From: an uncultured Pseudomonadota bacterium
Lineage (GTDB): Bacteria > Bdellovibrionota_B > Oligoflexia > Oligoflexales > CAILAO01
DNA length: 5,153 bases
Direction of reading: 5' to 3'
Assembly (NCBI GenBank): GCA_903832105.1
Contig: CAILAO010000435.1
Location: forward strand, 1 to 5,153
Position 1 is the stretch's first letter, and each line of letters opens with the position of its first letter. Below, piece after piece: positions 5,112 through 5,153 of this stretch. The notes beneath the pieces are model-generated. The model ran no database searches, was not told the origin of the DNA, and saw only the letters and a list, made by a program, of their open reading frames with translations. Position numbers and translations under genes: made by a program.

Positions 5112-5153
5112 GGTATCGGAATACCTGAATACATGTGCCGATGTTTTTGGGTA

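Larger units (their letters stand above)
4858..5153. other. Intergenic region upstream of mnmA
   Basis: I see no convincing gene in these 296 bp. From right to left they hold a possible rightward promoter near 5103-5111, an AT-rich tract at about 5010-5037, the candidate mnmA promoter (4922-4950), the 8-bp palindrome GTTTAAAC (4903-4910), and a small inverted repeat GGCC-TTTCC-GGCC (4890-4902) that would lie in the mnmA leader. Short open frames occur on both strands, but they lack ribosome binding sites and recognisable domains. Confidence 0.6.

Noticed and set aside
5088..5153. tRNA-like stretch (TGGTATAGTGGTATC resembles a D-arm with a 4-bp stem)
   Set aside because: The following bases do not form an anticodon stem, no T-arm is visible, and the window ends before a full tRNA would fit. 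It is better explained as a promoter-like AT-rich segment.

Overview
The window is a piece of ordinary bacterial chromosome, apparently Gram-negative. The signs are a PBP7-type periplasmic peptidoglycan hydrolase, a probable lipoprotein with no Asp after its candidate lipid-anchor cysteine, and undecaprenyl-phosphate recycling. Genes are tightly packed, good Shine-Dalgarno sites are present, and base composition is balanced with no abrupt shift. No mobile element, CRISPR array, rRNA or convincing tRNA is visible. The lineage cannot be fixed from the sequence alone; a Bdellovibrionota or deltaproteobacteria-like origin is only a guess.

Layout. (1) Positions 2-346 (+) are the C-terminal part of undecaprenyl-diphosphatase UppP, cut by the window edge. 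(2) Positions 327-1292 (-) encode a PbpG/PBP7-like D-Ala-D-Ala endopeptidase that converges on uppP and overlaps its 3' end by 20 bp. (3) Positions 1293-1549 are a divergent intergenic region with a good sigma70-type promoter for the rightward gene, two perfect palindromes and an 8-bp-arm inverted repeat next to the ribosome binding site. (4) Positions 1550-2608 (+) encode an unrecognised probable lipoprotein with three spaced cysteine pairs and an internal KFFDNF repeat. (5) Positions 2620-3711 (-) are nadA and 3724-4857 (-) are mnmA. They form a two-gene operon read mnmA then nadA, separated by 12 nt, and nadA converges on the lipoprotein gene across an 11-bp gap. (6) Positions 4858-5153 are the mnmA leader and promoter region, with a possible rightward promoter near the window end.

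How the genes relate. uppP and pbpG both serve the cell wall: one recycles the lipid carrier and the other cuts peptidoglycan cross-links. NadA (NAD synthesis) and MnmA (tRNA 2-thiouridine) both draw on cysteine-derived sulfur; NadA is an established 4Fe-4S enzyme. The most interesting point is that this MnmA has CxxC where E. coli has DxxC, and lacks the second catalytic cysteine (E. coli Cys199) through a short in-frame gap. It may therefore use a different sulfur-transfer chemistry, possibly Fe-S dependent. No wholly new multi-gene system is evident.
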